Shown here piece by piece: positions 13,241 to 21,938 of a DNA stretch of 64,000 nucleotides (the first letter of the stretch is position 1; the number at the start of each line of letters is the position of its first letter). Under the pieces are notes generated by a model that searched no databases, was not told the DNA's origin, and saw only the letters and a program-made list of their open reading frames with translations. This stretch comes from Tardiphaga sp. (GTDB taxonomy: Bacteria > Pseudomonadota > Alphaproteobacteria > Rhizobiales > Xanthobacteraceae), in NCBI GenBank assembly GCA_030147505.1, contig JASBVG010000068.1:44117-108116 (forward strand). Direction: 5' to 3'. The position numbers and the translations under genes were made by a program.

Positions 13241-14140
13241 CTATCCAGCCCGCTGCATGAGCAGGCTGCTCCAGCCCTCGATGATCTGCTCGCGCAGCAG
13301 CACCAGGCCACGCGCACGATAGGCGGCGATCACGCTTGTCGCCTGGTGCGGCAACAGGCCGGACAGGATCACCATGCCATTGCTGGCCATGTGCCGCTCC
13401 ATGTCGGTGGCCATGGCCCGCAGTGGGTTGGCCAAGATATTCGCGAGGATCAGGTCGAACGGCGCATGCAGCGCGATCTTCGCCGACGAGAAGCCCTTGG
13501 CGCAAACGGTCTCGACGAGATTGCCGACGCCGTTGAGTCGCATGTTCTCATGCGCCACCTTCACCGACATCGCATCAATATCGGTGGCCAGCACGCGCGT
13601 CTTGGTCGCTTTCGCGGCAGCAATCGCCAGAACGCCGGTGCCGGTGCCGAGATCGAGAATGCGCTTCGGCGCTTTCGAGCGCAGCACATAATCGAGATAG
13701 ATGAGGCAGCCACGCGTGGTGCCGTGATGACCGGTGCCGAACGCCAGCGCCGCCTCGATCTCGATGCCGAGCTGATTGTCCTGCACCTTGTCGCGATCGT
13801 GGCTGCCATGGACGATGAAGCGCCCGGCGCGGACCGGCACGAGCCCTTCAAGACTCTCCTTCACCCAGTCCTTGGCCTCGATCGTATCGAACACGATGCT
13901 GCCGGCCACGGTGTCATCGGAGGCGAGGGCAACCAGATTGCGGATCGACGCTTGATCGGGCGGATCGGCGAAATGCACGGTGACATCCCAGCGGCCTTCC
14001 GGATTCTCGAAGGCCGCAATAGCCGCCTCGCCCTCTTCAAAACTCTCGGTCAGCAGATCGACGATGCGCTTGGCGCTGAATTCATCGCCGACGGCGAAAG
14101 TGGCGCGGCTGGTGCCAGGACTGGTGGCGGTAGTGGTCAT
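13241..14140 (-). CDS. prmA: Ribosomal protein L11 methyltransferase
   Basis: AFGTGHHGTTRGCLIYLD and ILDLGTGTGVLAIAAAK motifs. Confidence 0.95.
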   Translation of the reverse strand: MTTTATSPGTSRATFAVGDEFSAKRIVDLLTESFEEGEAAIAAFENPEGRWDVTVHFADPPDQASIRNLVALASDDTVAGSIVFDTIEAKDWVKESLEGLVPVRAGRFIVHGSHDRDKVQDNQLGIEIEAALAFGTGHHGTTRGCLIYLDYVLRSKAPKRILDLGTGTGVLAIAAAKATKTRVLATDIDAMSVKVAHENMRLNGVGNLVETVCAKGFSSAKIALHAPFDLILANILANPLRAMATDMERHMASNGMVILSGLLPHQATSVIAAYRARGLVLLREQIIEGWSSLLMQRAG

Positions 14141-14173
14141 CGCGGATCCGTCGTGAACAGGAAATGCACGGGT

Positions 14174-14341
14174 TTATCCGCGTTTCGTACAGGGTTTATC
14201 CAGGGGATGATACCCGGCTGATACACCGGAAACGTGCCGCTTTATACGGGCCCTGTCCCACCGCTCATCCCGGACTTCCCAACAGCCTTTTCCCGCTTGG
14301 AATCACAGGCTGTGCACAGGCTTGTCCACAGCCTGTCCACA
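14174..14341. promoter_or_regulatory. Cluster of DnaA-box-like 9-mers upstream of prmA
   Basis: TTATCCGCG (14174), TTATCCAGG (14196), CTGTGCACA (14310), TTGTCCACA (14322), CTGTCCACA (14333), all on + strand. Confidence 0.4.
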
Positions 14342-14344
14342 GAT

Positions 14345-15946
14345 CTATCCAAACAGCGCCCGGTGATCACGCAGCACCGTCTTCGCCGCGTTGTGGCCGG
14401 GCGCGCCGGTGACACCGCCGCCTGGATGAGCACCGGAACCGCAGTGATAGAGTCCCTTCAGCGGCCCCCGGTAGTCGGCGTGGCCCAGCATCGGCCGGGC
14501 CGAGAACAGCTGGTTCAGGCTCAGCGCGCCGTGAAAAATGTCCCCGGCGATCAGGCCGAAATCGCGCTCGAGATCGAGCGGCGACAGCGCCTGCCGGCCG
14601 ATTACACTGGCTTTAAAGCCGGGTGCGTAGTCGTCCACCGTCTTGATCATCAGATCGGCCACCGTATCGCGATGGTCGTCCCACGACATCCCGTTCGGCA
14701 GCTCCGGCGCCACATGCTGGCAGAACAGGCTGGCGACATGCTGGCCTGCCGGCGCAAGGCTGCTGTCGAGCGTCGAGGGGATCAGCAGCTCGACGATCGG
14801 TTGCCGGCTCCAGCCATGCTGTCTGGCGTCCAGCCAGGCGTGGTCCATGTAAGCGAGGCTCGGCGCGATGATGATGCCGGCGGTAAGATGATCGCCGGTG
14901 CCGGGCAGCGCCGTGAACGAGGGCAGGGCGCTCAGCGCCACATTCATCCGGAACGTGCCGGAGCCGCCGCGCCAATTCATCATGCGCTCGCGGAAAGGCC
15001 TTGGCAGGGCATCGGCGGGTGTCAGCCGTGTATAGAGCAGTTTAGGATTGACGTTGGAGATCACATATTTCGCGCCAATGCTTGTCCCGTCGTCCAGCAC
15101 CACGCCGACGGCGCGGTCGCGCTCCACCAGCACTTCGCGCACGCCATTGCCGAGCGTGATGTCGACACCATGGCTGCGTGCCGCAGCGGCCATCGCCTGC
15201 GTGATCGCGCCCATCCCGCCGATGGCATGGCCCCACACGCCCTTCTTGCCGTTCACCTCGCCGAAGGCGTGATGCAGCATCACATAGGCGGAACCTGCGG
15301 CATAAGGGCTTGCATAGTTGCCGACCACGGCATCGAAGCCGAACAGCGCCTTGACGAGATCGTGCTCGAACACGTCGTCGAGCATCTCGCCAGCGGAGCA
15401 GGTGAAGAGATCGAGCAGGATACGCTGTTGCTCGATGCTGAGTTCGTTCAGGATCTTCGCGGTGCCAAGCGCATTGATTGCTTCGGAGATGGTACCGAGG
15501 CCAAAGCCCTGAACGACATTCGGTGGCGCACGCAGCACGAAAGCGCGCAGCACGTCGGCGATAACTTCGAGTTGCTTCGAGAAGGCGCCGATCCGCTCGG
15601 CATCACGGGCGCTGAGTTTTTCCACCGAGGCCTGCGTGCGGCCTTCGCCGGTGAGCAGATAGGAACCATCAGGCGCGGGAAGAAAATTCTGCGCCTTGCG
15701 TTCGACAATGCGCAATCCGTGCTCATGCAATCGGAGATCGGCGACGACCTGCGGATTGAGCAGGCTGACGGTGTAGGACGCCACCGAGTTGCGGAAGCCG
15801 GGATGAAACTCCTGGGTCACCGCGGCACCGCCGACCACGCTGCGGCGATCGACAACCTTCACGCGCAGGCCGGCCATCGCCAGATAGGCCGCGCAAGTGA
15901 GGCCGTTATGGCCGGCGCCGATGATCACAACGTCGTGGTCTGACAT
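14345..15946 (-). CDS. FAD-dependent oxidoreductase, phytoene desaturase/amine oxidase-like
   Basis: N-terminal VVIIGAGHNGLTCAAYLAMAGLRVKVVDRR; C-terminal GAHPGGGVTGAPGHNAAKTVL. Confidence 0.9.
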   Translation of the reverse strand: MSDHDVVIIGAGHNGLTCAAYLAMAGLRVKVVDRRSVVGGAAVTQEFHPGFRNSVASYTVSLLNPQVVADLRLHEHGLRIVERKAQNFLPAPDGSYLLTGEGRTQASVEKLSARDAERIGAFSKQLEVIADVLRAFVLRAPPNVVQGFGLGTISEAINALGTAKILNELSIEQQRILLDLFTCSAGEMLDDVFEHDLVKALFGFDAVVGNYASPYAAGSAYVMLHHAFGEVNGKKGVWGHAIGGMGAITQAMAAAARSHGVDITLGNGVREVLVERDRAVGVVLDDGTSIGAKYVISNVNPKLLYTRLTPADALPRPFRERMMNWRGGSGTFRMNVALSALPSFTALPGTGDHLTAGIIIAPSLAYMDHAWLDARQHGWSRQPIVELLIPSTLDSSLAPAGQHVASLFCQHVAPELPNGMSWDDHRDTVADLMIKTVDDYAPGFKASVIGRQALSPLDLERDFGLIAGDIFHGALSLNQLFSARPMLGHADYRGPLKGLYHCGSGAHPGGGVTGAPGHNAAKTVLRDHRALFG

Positions 15947-16129
15947 GTCCGGTCCAGCTTAGTTTGCTACCTTTTCCTTTATCAAAGAGGCGGCCCTGCG
16001 GCACAAGGCCATGTGGCGTCGATTCGGTTCCTTGGTTAGCCGGATTGCCCGAATGGGTACTCTATGCTCCATTCGCGCGCCGCCGGCTGTCCGGCGGCTT
16101 CTTTGCCTGCCGTCCCAGCCGGAGTGCCC

Positions 16130-18409
16130 ATGAGTTCGTCGCAGCCGTCCGCCGCCCCAAACTCGGCCTCCCGCAACCGCCTCCTTCTGACAGTCTATAC
16201 GGCCGCGATCTTCGTCAGTGCGCTGCTGCTGTTCTCGGTGCAGCCGCTGTTCACCAAGATGGTGCTGCCGCGGCTCGGCGGCTCGCCGGCGGTGTGGTCG
16301 GTGGCGATGGTGTTCTTCCAGTCGCTGCTGCTCGGCGGCTACGCCTACGCGCATTTTCTGATGCAGCTGCGCAACCGGGTGTTTCCGGTGGCGGTGCATC
16401 TTGTACTGCTCATTGCTGCGCTGCTGACGCTGCCGCTGGCGATCGCCAATGGCTGGGGCGAGCCGCCGGAGAGTGGTTACGCCTTCTGGCTGCTCGGCCT
16501 TTTCGCGGTGTCCATCGGCCTGCCGTTCTTCGCGCTCGCCGCCAATAATCCGATGCTGCAGGCCTGGTTCGTGCGCACCGGGCACCCGGATGGCCGCGAT
16601 CCGTATTTCCTCTATGCGTCATCGAATATCGGCAGCTTCCTCGCGTTGCTGTCCTATCCGGTGCTGCTGGAGCCGATGTTCTCGCTGCGCACGCAGAACC
16701 TGATCTGGACCTCCGGCTATGGGCTCCTCATCGTGCTGATCGCGTGCTGCGGCTTCCTGCTGATGCGCTCGCCGGCCGTCGCCATCGCATCGTCCGAGGA
16801 GAGTAACGTCGCCGCACCTGCGCCGACCTGGTTTCAGCGACTGCACTGGATCTTCCTTGCCGCCGTCCCATCGGGCCTGCTGATCGCCGTCACCGCCCAC
16901 ATCTCCACAGACGTCGCGGCCGCACCGCTGCTCTGGGTGCTGCCATTGTCGCTGTATCTGCTGACCTGGGTTCTGGTGTTCCAGTCGCGCCCGCTGCTGC
17001 CGCATTGGTTGATGCTGATGCTGCAGCCGCTCGCCATTGCAGGCGTCATCGTGCTGCTGGCGGTCGGCGGCGAGCAGAATCTGCTGCTGACGCTGGGTGG
17101 ACACCAGCTCGCTTTTTTCGTCATCGCGATGGCTTGTCACGGCGAACTCGCGCGCACCCGTCCGGCGCCACGCTATCTCACCGGCTTCTATGTCGCACTG
17201 TCTTTCGGCGGCATGGTTGGCGGTTTGTTTGCCGGCTTGATCGCCCCCTATACATTTTCTTGGATCGCGGAGTATCCGATCCTGATCGCGCTCGCCGTTT
17301 TGTGCCGCCCCTCCCAGTCCGAGCGCTTCTCCGGCTGGACCGGAATCTATTGGCTGCTGCTGTTTGTCGCCGCGGTGGCGCTGATCGCGCCTGCTTACAC
17401 CACGGGCAAATTGTACAACTGGTTCGATACCCAGCGTGTCTATGTCGTAGCCGGTGTCGCGATCGTGAGTATGATCATCGCCATTCGCCTGCGCGCCAGC
17501 CGGCTCAAGCTATTTGCGGTCACGGTGCTCGCGCTGGCGTTGATCCGCATCTATCCGGCCGATGATGGACGGGTCGAGACGGTCCGCAGCTTCTTCGGCG
17601 TGCACAAGATTCAGGTCACCGCGAATGGCCAGTATCATGTGCTGCTGCATGGCACGACGATCCATGGCGCCGAGAAATATCTCAATGATGACGGCACGCC
17701 CGTCACCGGTCGTCCGGAACCGATTTCCTACTATTACAAGGACGGCGGCATGGGACAGGCGATCACGGCCATGCGCGCGCGCAAGGGGGCGCCGCTGCGT
17801 GTCGCCGTCATCGGTCTCGGCTCGGGCTCGCTGGTCTGCGCGCAGGCGCCGGGCGAGAGCTGGAAGTTCTTCGAGATCGACCAGACCATGGTCGATACCG
17901 CGCGCGATCCGAAATATTTCAGCTACATTTCCAAATGCCAGCCGGACATCAAGCCGGTCATCGGCGATGCGCGGCTGACCTTCGCCCGCGAGCCTGATAG
18001 CGCCTACGATCTCATCATCGTCGATGCCTATTCATCCGATGCGATTCCGATCCATCTGGCGACGCAGGAGGCGATGGCGATCTACAAGGCGAAGCTGGCT
18101 CCGCAGGGCGCTGTCGTGATGCACGTCTCCAACCGGCACCTCGAACTCGCCAGTGTAGTGACAGGCATCGCCGCCGCCAACGGGCTGAAGAGCTGGGTGT
18201 TCAACGAGGACACCGGCCGTGACGCCGAATACATTTTTTCGACCAATGTCGTGATTTCCGCGCGGAACGACGCGGATGTCGGCAGCATCGCGCTGCCGTC
18301 ATCGTCGTGGACGCTGACGCCGGCGAAGCCGGACCAACGCATATGGACGGATGATTATTCCAACATCCTCGGTGCCGTCTGGCGCCGGCTGCGGGACGGC
18401 GATACCTGA
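16130..18409 (+). CDS. Membrane-fused spermidine synthase-like protein
   Basis: N-terminal multi-TM domain followed by spermidine synthase-like domain (VAVIGLGSGSLVCAQ, DLIIVDAYSSDAIPIHLATQEA). Confidence 0.85.
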   Translation: MSSSQPSAAPNSASRNRLLLTVYTAAIFVSALLLFSVQPLFTKMVLPRLGGSPAVWSVAMVFFQSLLLGGYAYAHFLMQLRNRVFPVAVHLVLLIAALLTLPLAIANGWGEPPESGYAFWLLGLFAVSIGLPFFALAANNPMLQAWFVRTGHPDGRDPYFLYASSNIGSFLALLSYPVLLEPMFSLRTQNLIWTSGYGLLIVLIACCGFLLMRSPAVAIASSEESNVAAPAPTWFQRLHWIFLAAVPSGLLIAVTAHISTDVAAAPLLWVLPLSLYLLTWVLVFQSRPLLPHWLMLMLQPLAIAGVIVLLAVGGEQNLLLTLGGHQLAFFVIAMACHGELARTRPAPRYLTGFYVALSFGGMVGGLFAGLIAPYTFSWIAEYPILIALAVLCRPSQSERFSGWTGIYWLLLFVAAVALIAPAYTTGKLYNWFDTQRVYVVAGVAIVSMIIAIRLRASRLKLFAVTVLALALIRIYPADDGRVETVRSFFGVHKIQVTANGQYHVLLHGTTIHGAEKYLNDDGTPVTGRPEPISYYYKDGGMGQAITAMRARKGAPLRVAVIGLGSGSLVCAQAPGESWKFFEIDQTMVDTARDPKYFSYISKCQPDIKPVIGDARLTFAREPDSAYDLIIVDAYSSDAIPIHLATQEAMAIYKAKLAPQGAVVMHVSNRHLELASVVTGIAAANGLKSWVFNEDTGRDAEYIFSTNVVISARNDADVGSIALPSSSWTLTPAKPDQRIWTDDYSNILGAVWRRLRDGDT

Positions 18410-18436
18410 GCGCTGCGGCGCTCAGGCCAGTTCCAC

Positions 18437-19222
18437 TCAGTAATCCCCGAAGAAGCCGCGTTGGCGCGGGGCGTAATAGACCTGTGGCTGCGCCTGGCGG
18501 TTATAATTGTAGGTGCCGCGGCTGGCGTAGTACTGCTGCGTCTCGGCTTCCGTCATGCGGCGATAGCCGGGAGGGGCCGGATACTGACGGCCATCATCGC
18601 CATCGGCAGGGTAGATGTAGCGGTTGTCGGACGGCTGCGCCGCTTGACGGATGACGCGACGATTGTTCGGCACTGCCTGCGGCGTGATCTCCATCGGATT
18701 GCCATAGGCATCATAGGCCGGTTCGGCAGGTGCAACTTCGCGGCGGGCTACCGCGGTCTTGCTGCCACGCGGATTGCGGGCGAGGGCGACCTGCGACGAG
18801 CCCGTGAGATTGACCGTGGTATTCAGCACGCCGTCGGCCTTCACCATCGCAAACAGCGTCGCGGCATTCTCGCGCGAAAGGCGCACGCAGCCATGGGAGG
18901 CCGGTGAGCCGAGCCGGTTCACTGAGTCCGTGCCGTGGATTGCATGGCCCTTCTTGGTGAAGAAGATCGCATGCGGCATCGGCGCGTCGTCGAACTCCTT
19001 GGAGAAATGATCCTCTTCCATGCGGAAGGTCTGAAAATTGCCATTCGGAGTTTCATAGGACGGAATGCCCGACGACACCGGCCAGCGATATTTCTCGACG
19101 CCGTCCTGCACGACGGTCATCGTCTGAGTGTCCTTGTCGACGGTGATATTGATCTTGGCTTCGGCACTGCTGCCGGCGGCGAGAACGGAGAGACCCACAA
19201 GGGCCATGACAATCGCACGCAT
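18437..19222 (-). CDS. L,D-transpeptidase (YkuD family), secreted
   Basis: Signal peptide; HAIHGTD...SPASHGCVRLSRENA catalytic motif; Tyr/Gln-rich tail. Confidence 0.9.
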   Translation of the reverse strand: MRAIVMALVGLSVLAAGSSAEAKINITVDKDTQTMTVVQDGVEKYRWPVSSGIPSYETPNGNFQTFRMEEDHFSKEFDDAPMPHAIFFTKKGHAIHGTDSVNRLGSPASHGCVRLSRENAATLFAMVKADGVLNTTVNLTGSSQVALARNPRGSKTAVARREVAPAEPAYDAYGNPMEITPQAVPNNRRVIRQAAQPSDNRYIYPADGDDGRQYPAPPGYRRMTEAETQQYYASRGTYNYNRQAQPQVYYAPRQRGFFGDY

Positions 19223-19485
19223 GTTACCTTTTCGCCTCCGGGCCTTGCCCTGTTCATTCGCTCGCCGTCCCGGTTCCAATATGCATCCGGGTCTGGCGCC
19301 TCGCCAGTGACAGTTTCGTGCATCCTTAACCGCAGATGGTTCACGGCCTCGGCAGGCGCTGTTTCGTCTGCTGCAGCGCGGAATGCGCATTTCAACACAT
19401 CGGATGGGAACCAGTTCCATCCCTGCGACGTTGCCATGACACAATGTGATTGCGACCAAATCGCGCTCGGCGCTGGGGATCGAAG

Positions 19486-19812
19486 ATGAACATCAGGACA
19501 ACCGCACTGCCCATCCATTTTACCGTGAAAACCCGCCTTGCTATCGCCGCGGCCATGCTGGCCCTGATGGCGGCGCCGAATTTCGCCCATGCCCAGGGCG
19601 TGTTCCGCGGCGCCGAGCAGGGCGCCAATCAGGGCGCGCGCGAGGGTAACCGCGCAGCCGGTCCGGTGGGCGGTCTCGTCGGCGGCGCCATCGGTCTTGG
19701 CGTTGGCGGTGCCGTCGGCGGCGTGAAAGGGGTGCTCGGCATTCCCGAAGGCAGCCGCCGCCAGTGCCGCGGCTATTACAACAAGCACGGTAAATTCCGC
19801 TGCTATCGCTGA
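19486..19812 (+). CDS. Small secreted glycine-rich hypothetical protein
   Basis: Signal peptide ending AHA; GGLVGGAIGLGVGGAVGG glycine zipper-like stretch. Confidence 0.6.
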   Translation: MNIRTTALPIHFTVKTRLAIAAAMLALMAAPNFAHAQGVFRGAEQGANQGAREGNRAAGPVGGLVGGAIGLGVGGAVGGVKGVLGIPEGSRRQCRGYYNKHGKFRCYR

Positions 19813-19830
19813 GCGGATCACTTCGAAACA

Positions 19831-19860
19831 AAACGGCCCGGGAGTAGTCCGGGCCGTTTT
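19831..19860. terminator. Bidirectional terminator between convergent genes
   Basis: AAACGGCCCGG-GAGTAGT-CCGGGCCGTTTT. Confidence 0.9.
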
Positions 19861-19870
19861 CGTTTCCGCG

Positions 19871-20632
19871 TCATTTCTTCAGCTTGTAGCCCGTCTTGAA
19901 TATCCACCAGACGATGGTCATGCAGACTGCCAGGAAGATCAGCGTCATCGCTACGCTCAGTTCGATGCTGACATCGGAAATCTCGTAAAAACTCCAGCGG
20001 AAGCCTGAGATCAGATACACGATCGGATTGAGCAGCGTCACCGTGCGCCAGCCCGAGGGCAGCATATTCACCGAATAGAAGCTACCGCCCAGGAAGGTCA
20101 ACGGCGTCACCACCAGCAGCGGGATCGCCTGCAGCTTTTCGAAACTGTCGGCCCAGATGCCAATGATGAAACCGAACAGACTGAAGGTCACCGCCGTCAG
20201 TACCAAGAAGGTCAGCATCCATACCGGATGCAGGATGTGCAGCGGCACGAACAGGCCGGCGGTGCCGAGAATGATCAGCCCGAGAATGATCGACTTGGTG
20301 GCGGCAGCGCCGACATAGCCGATCACCACTTCGAAGGGAGAAACGGGCGCCGACAGCAGCTCATAAATCGTGCCGATGAATTTCGGGAAATAGATACCGA
20401 AGGACGCATTGGCGATGCTCTGCGTCAGCACCGACAGCATCACGAGGCCCGGCACGATGAAGGTGCCGTAGCTGACGCCCTCGACGCTGGCGATACGCGA
20501 GCCGATGGCAGCGCCGAACACCACGAAATACAGCGAGGTGGAAATCACCGGCGAGACGATGCTCTGCAGCAGCGTGCGCCAGGTGCGCGCCATTTCGAAT
20601 TTGTAGATGGCGGCAATAGCCCGGTAATTCAT
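19871..20632 (-). CDS. ABC-2 type transporter permease
   Basis: Six-TM ABC-2 permease pattern; overlaps operon with ATPase gene. Confidence 0.92.
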   Translation of the reverse strand: MNYRAIAAIYKFEMARTWRTLLQSIVSPVISTSLYFVVFGAAIGSRIASVEGVSYGTFIVPGLVMLSVLTQSIANASFGIYFPKFIGTIYELLSAPVSPFEVVIGYVGAAATKSIILGLIILGTAGLFVPLHILHPVWMLTFLVLTAVTFSLFGFIIGIWADSFEKLQAIPLLVVTPLTFLGGSFYSVNMLPSGWRTVTLLNPIVYLISGFRWSFYEISDVSIELSVAMTLIFLAVCMTIVWWIFKTGYKLKK

Positions 20633-20633
20633 G

Positions 20634-21554
20634 TTACTTCCTCACCAGGCTGACGAAGATTTCTTCCAGCGAATTTTGCTGCGTATCGAGATCGGCGAAG
20701 CGGATGCCGTTTTCGCGCAGGTCGCCGAGCAGGCTGGTGATGCCGGTTCGCTCACTCTTTGTGTCGTAAGTGTAGACCAATTCCATGCCGTCATTGCCGA
20801 GTTCGAGATTGTAGGGCGCGAGCGAGGCCGGCACTGCGTCGATCTTGCTCTGCAGATGCAGCTTCAGGCGCTTCTTGCCGAATTGCTGCATCAGCTTGGC
20901 TTTTTCCTCGAGCAGGATGATCTCGCCTTTGTTGATGACGCCGACGCGGTCGGCCATCTCCTCGGCTTCCTCGATGTAATGCGTGGTGAGCAGCACCGTG
21001 ACGCCCTCGGCGCGCAGCTCGCGCACCACTTCCCACATGCCCTTGCGCAGCTCCACATCGACGCCCGCAGTGGGCTCGTCCAGGAACAGCACCTGCGGCT
21101 CATGCGACAGCGCTTTCGCGATCATCACGCGCCGCTTCATGCCGCCCGAGAGCTCCATGATCTTGTTGTCTTTCTTCTCCCACAGCGAGAGATCCTTGAG
21201 GATCTTCTCGATCAGTGCCGGGTTCTTCGGCTTGCCGAACAGGCCGCGGCTGAAGCTCACAGTCGCCCAGACGGTTTCGAAGGAATCCGTATGCAGCTCC
21301 TGCGGTACCAGTCCGATCAGCGAGCGCGCCGCGCGATATGACGTCTGCGTGTCATGGCCATCCACCGACACGGTGCCGGAGGTGGCATTGACGATGCCGC
21401 AGATGATGGAAATCAGCGTCGTCTTGCCGGCGCCATTGGGGCCGAGCAGGGCGAAGATCTCGCCGCGATTGATGTCGAGATCGATGCCCTTCAGCGCGGT
21501 AAAGCCGGAGGCATAGCTTTTGGTGAGGCCGGAAACGGAAATGATGGGTGACAT
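20634..21554 (-). CDS. ABC transporter ATP-binding protein
   Basis: Walker [22 protein letters not shown] signature, Walker [13 protein letters not shown]. Confidence 0.96.
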   Translation of the reverse strand: MSPIISVSGLTKSYASGFTALKGIDLDINRGEIFALLGPNGAGKTTLISIICGIVNATSGTVSVDGHDTQTSYRAARSLIGLVPQELHTDSFETVWATVSFSRGLFGKPKNPALIEKILKDLSLWEKKDNKIMELSGGMKRRVMIAKALSHEPQVLFLDEPTAGVDVELRKGMWEVVRELRAEGVTVLLTTHYIEEAEEMADRVGVINKGEIILLEEKAKLMQQFGKKRLKLHLQSKIDAVPASLAPYNLELGNDGMELVYTYDTKSERTGITSLLGDLRENGIRFADLDTQQNSLEEIFVSLVRK

Positions 21555-21654
21555 GCAGGCAATCTGGCGCGGAGGCAGCGGGAACTGTGCGGCGGGATGA
21601 CACAGATAGGAACGCGCCTGCTCCGCTGCAATCGCCGCAGAGAAGATTTTACTG

Positions 21655-21936
21655 CTAGTTTACCGGTTCATATTCGATCTCGGCGATCGTTGCCCCATCC
21701 GCGGCATCCGCAAAGGCCGGGTCGGCGCTCAACTCGTCGATCGTCCGCGACTTCGGTAGCGTGGTCGAGCCGTCGGCATTGACCCAGTTCTCGGCGACGT
21801 CTTCCAGTGTCTCGACGGCTTCATCGATGGCTTCGTCCAGCGTGTCGCCGGAGGTGGCGAGGCCGGGGAGGTCGGGGAAGGTGACGCGAAAGCATCCTTC
21901 CGCATCCTTTCGGATCACAGCGAGATAGACCGGCAT
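21655..21936 (-). CDS. HicB-like antitoxin-family protein, no HicA partner visible
   Basis: [43 protein letters not shown] pattern. Confidence 0.75.
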   Translation of the reverse strand: MPVYLAVIRKDAEGCFRVTFPDLPGLATSGDTLDEAIDEAVETLEDVAENWVNADGSTTLPKSRTIDELSADPAFADAADGATIAEIEYEPVN

Positions 21937-21938
21937 GA

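Noticed and set aside
14234-15943. 569-aa plus-strand ORF opposite the FAD oxidoreductase
   Set aside because: Antisense shadow of a well-supported gene; no domain pattern.
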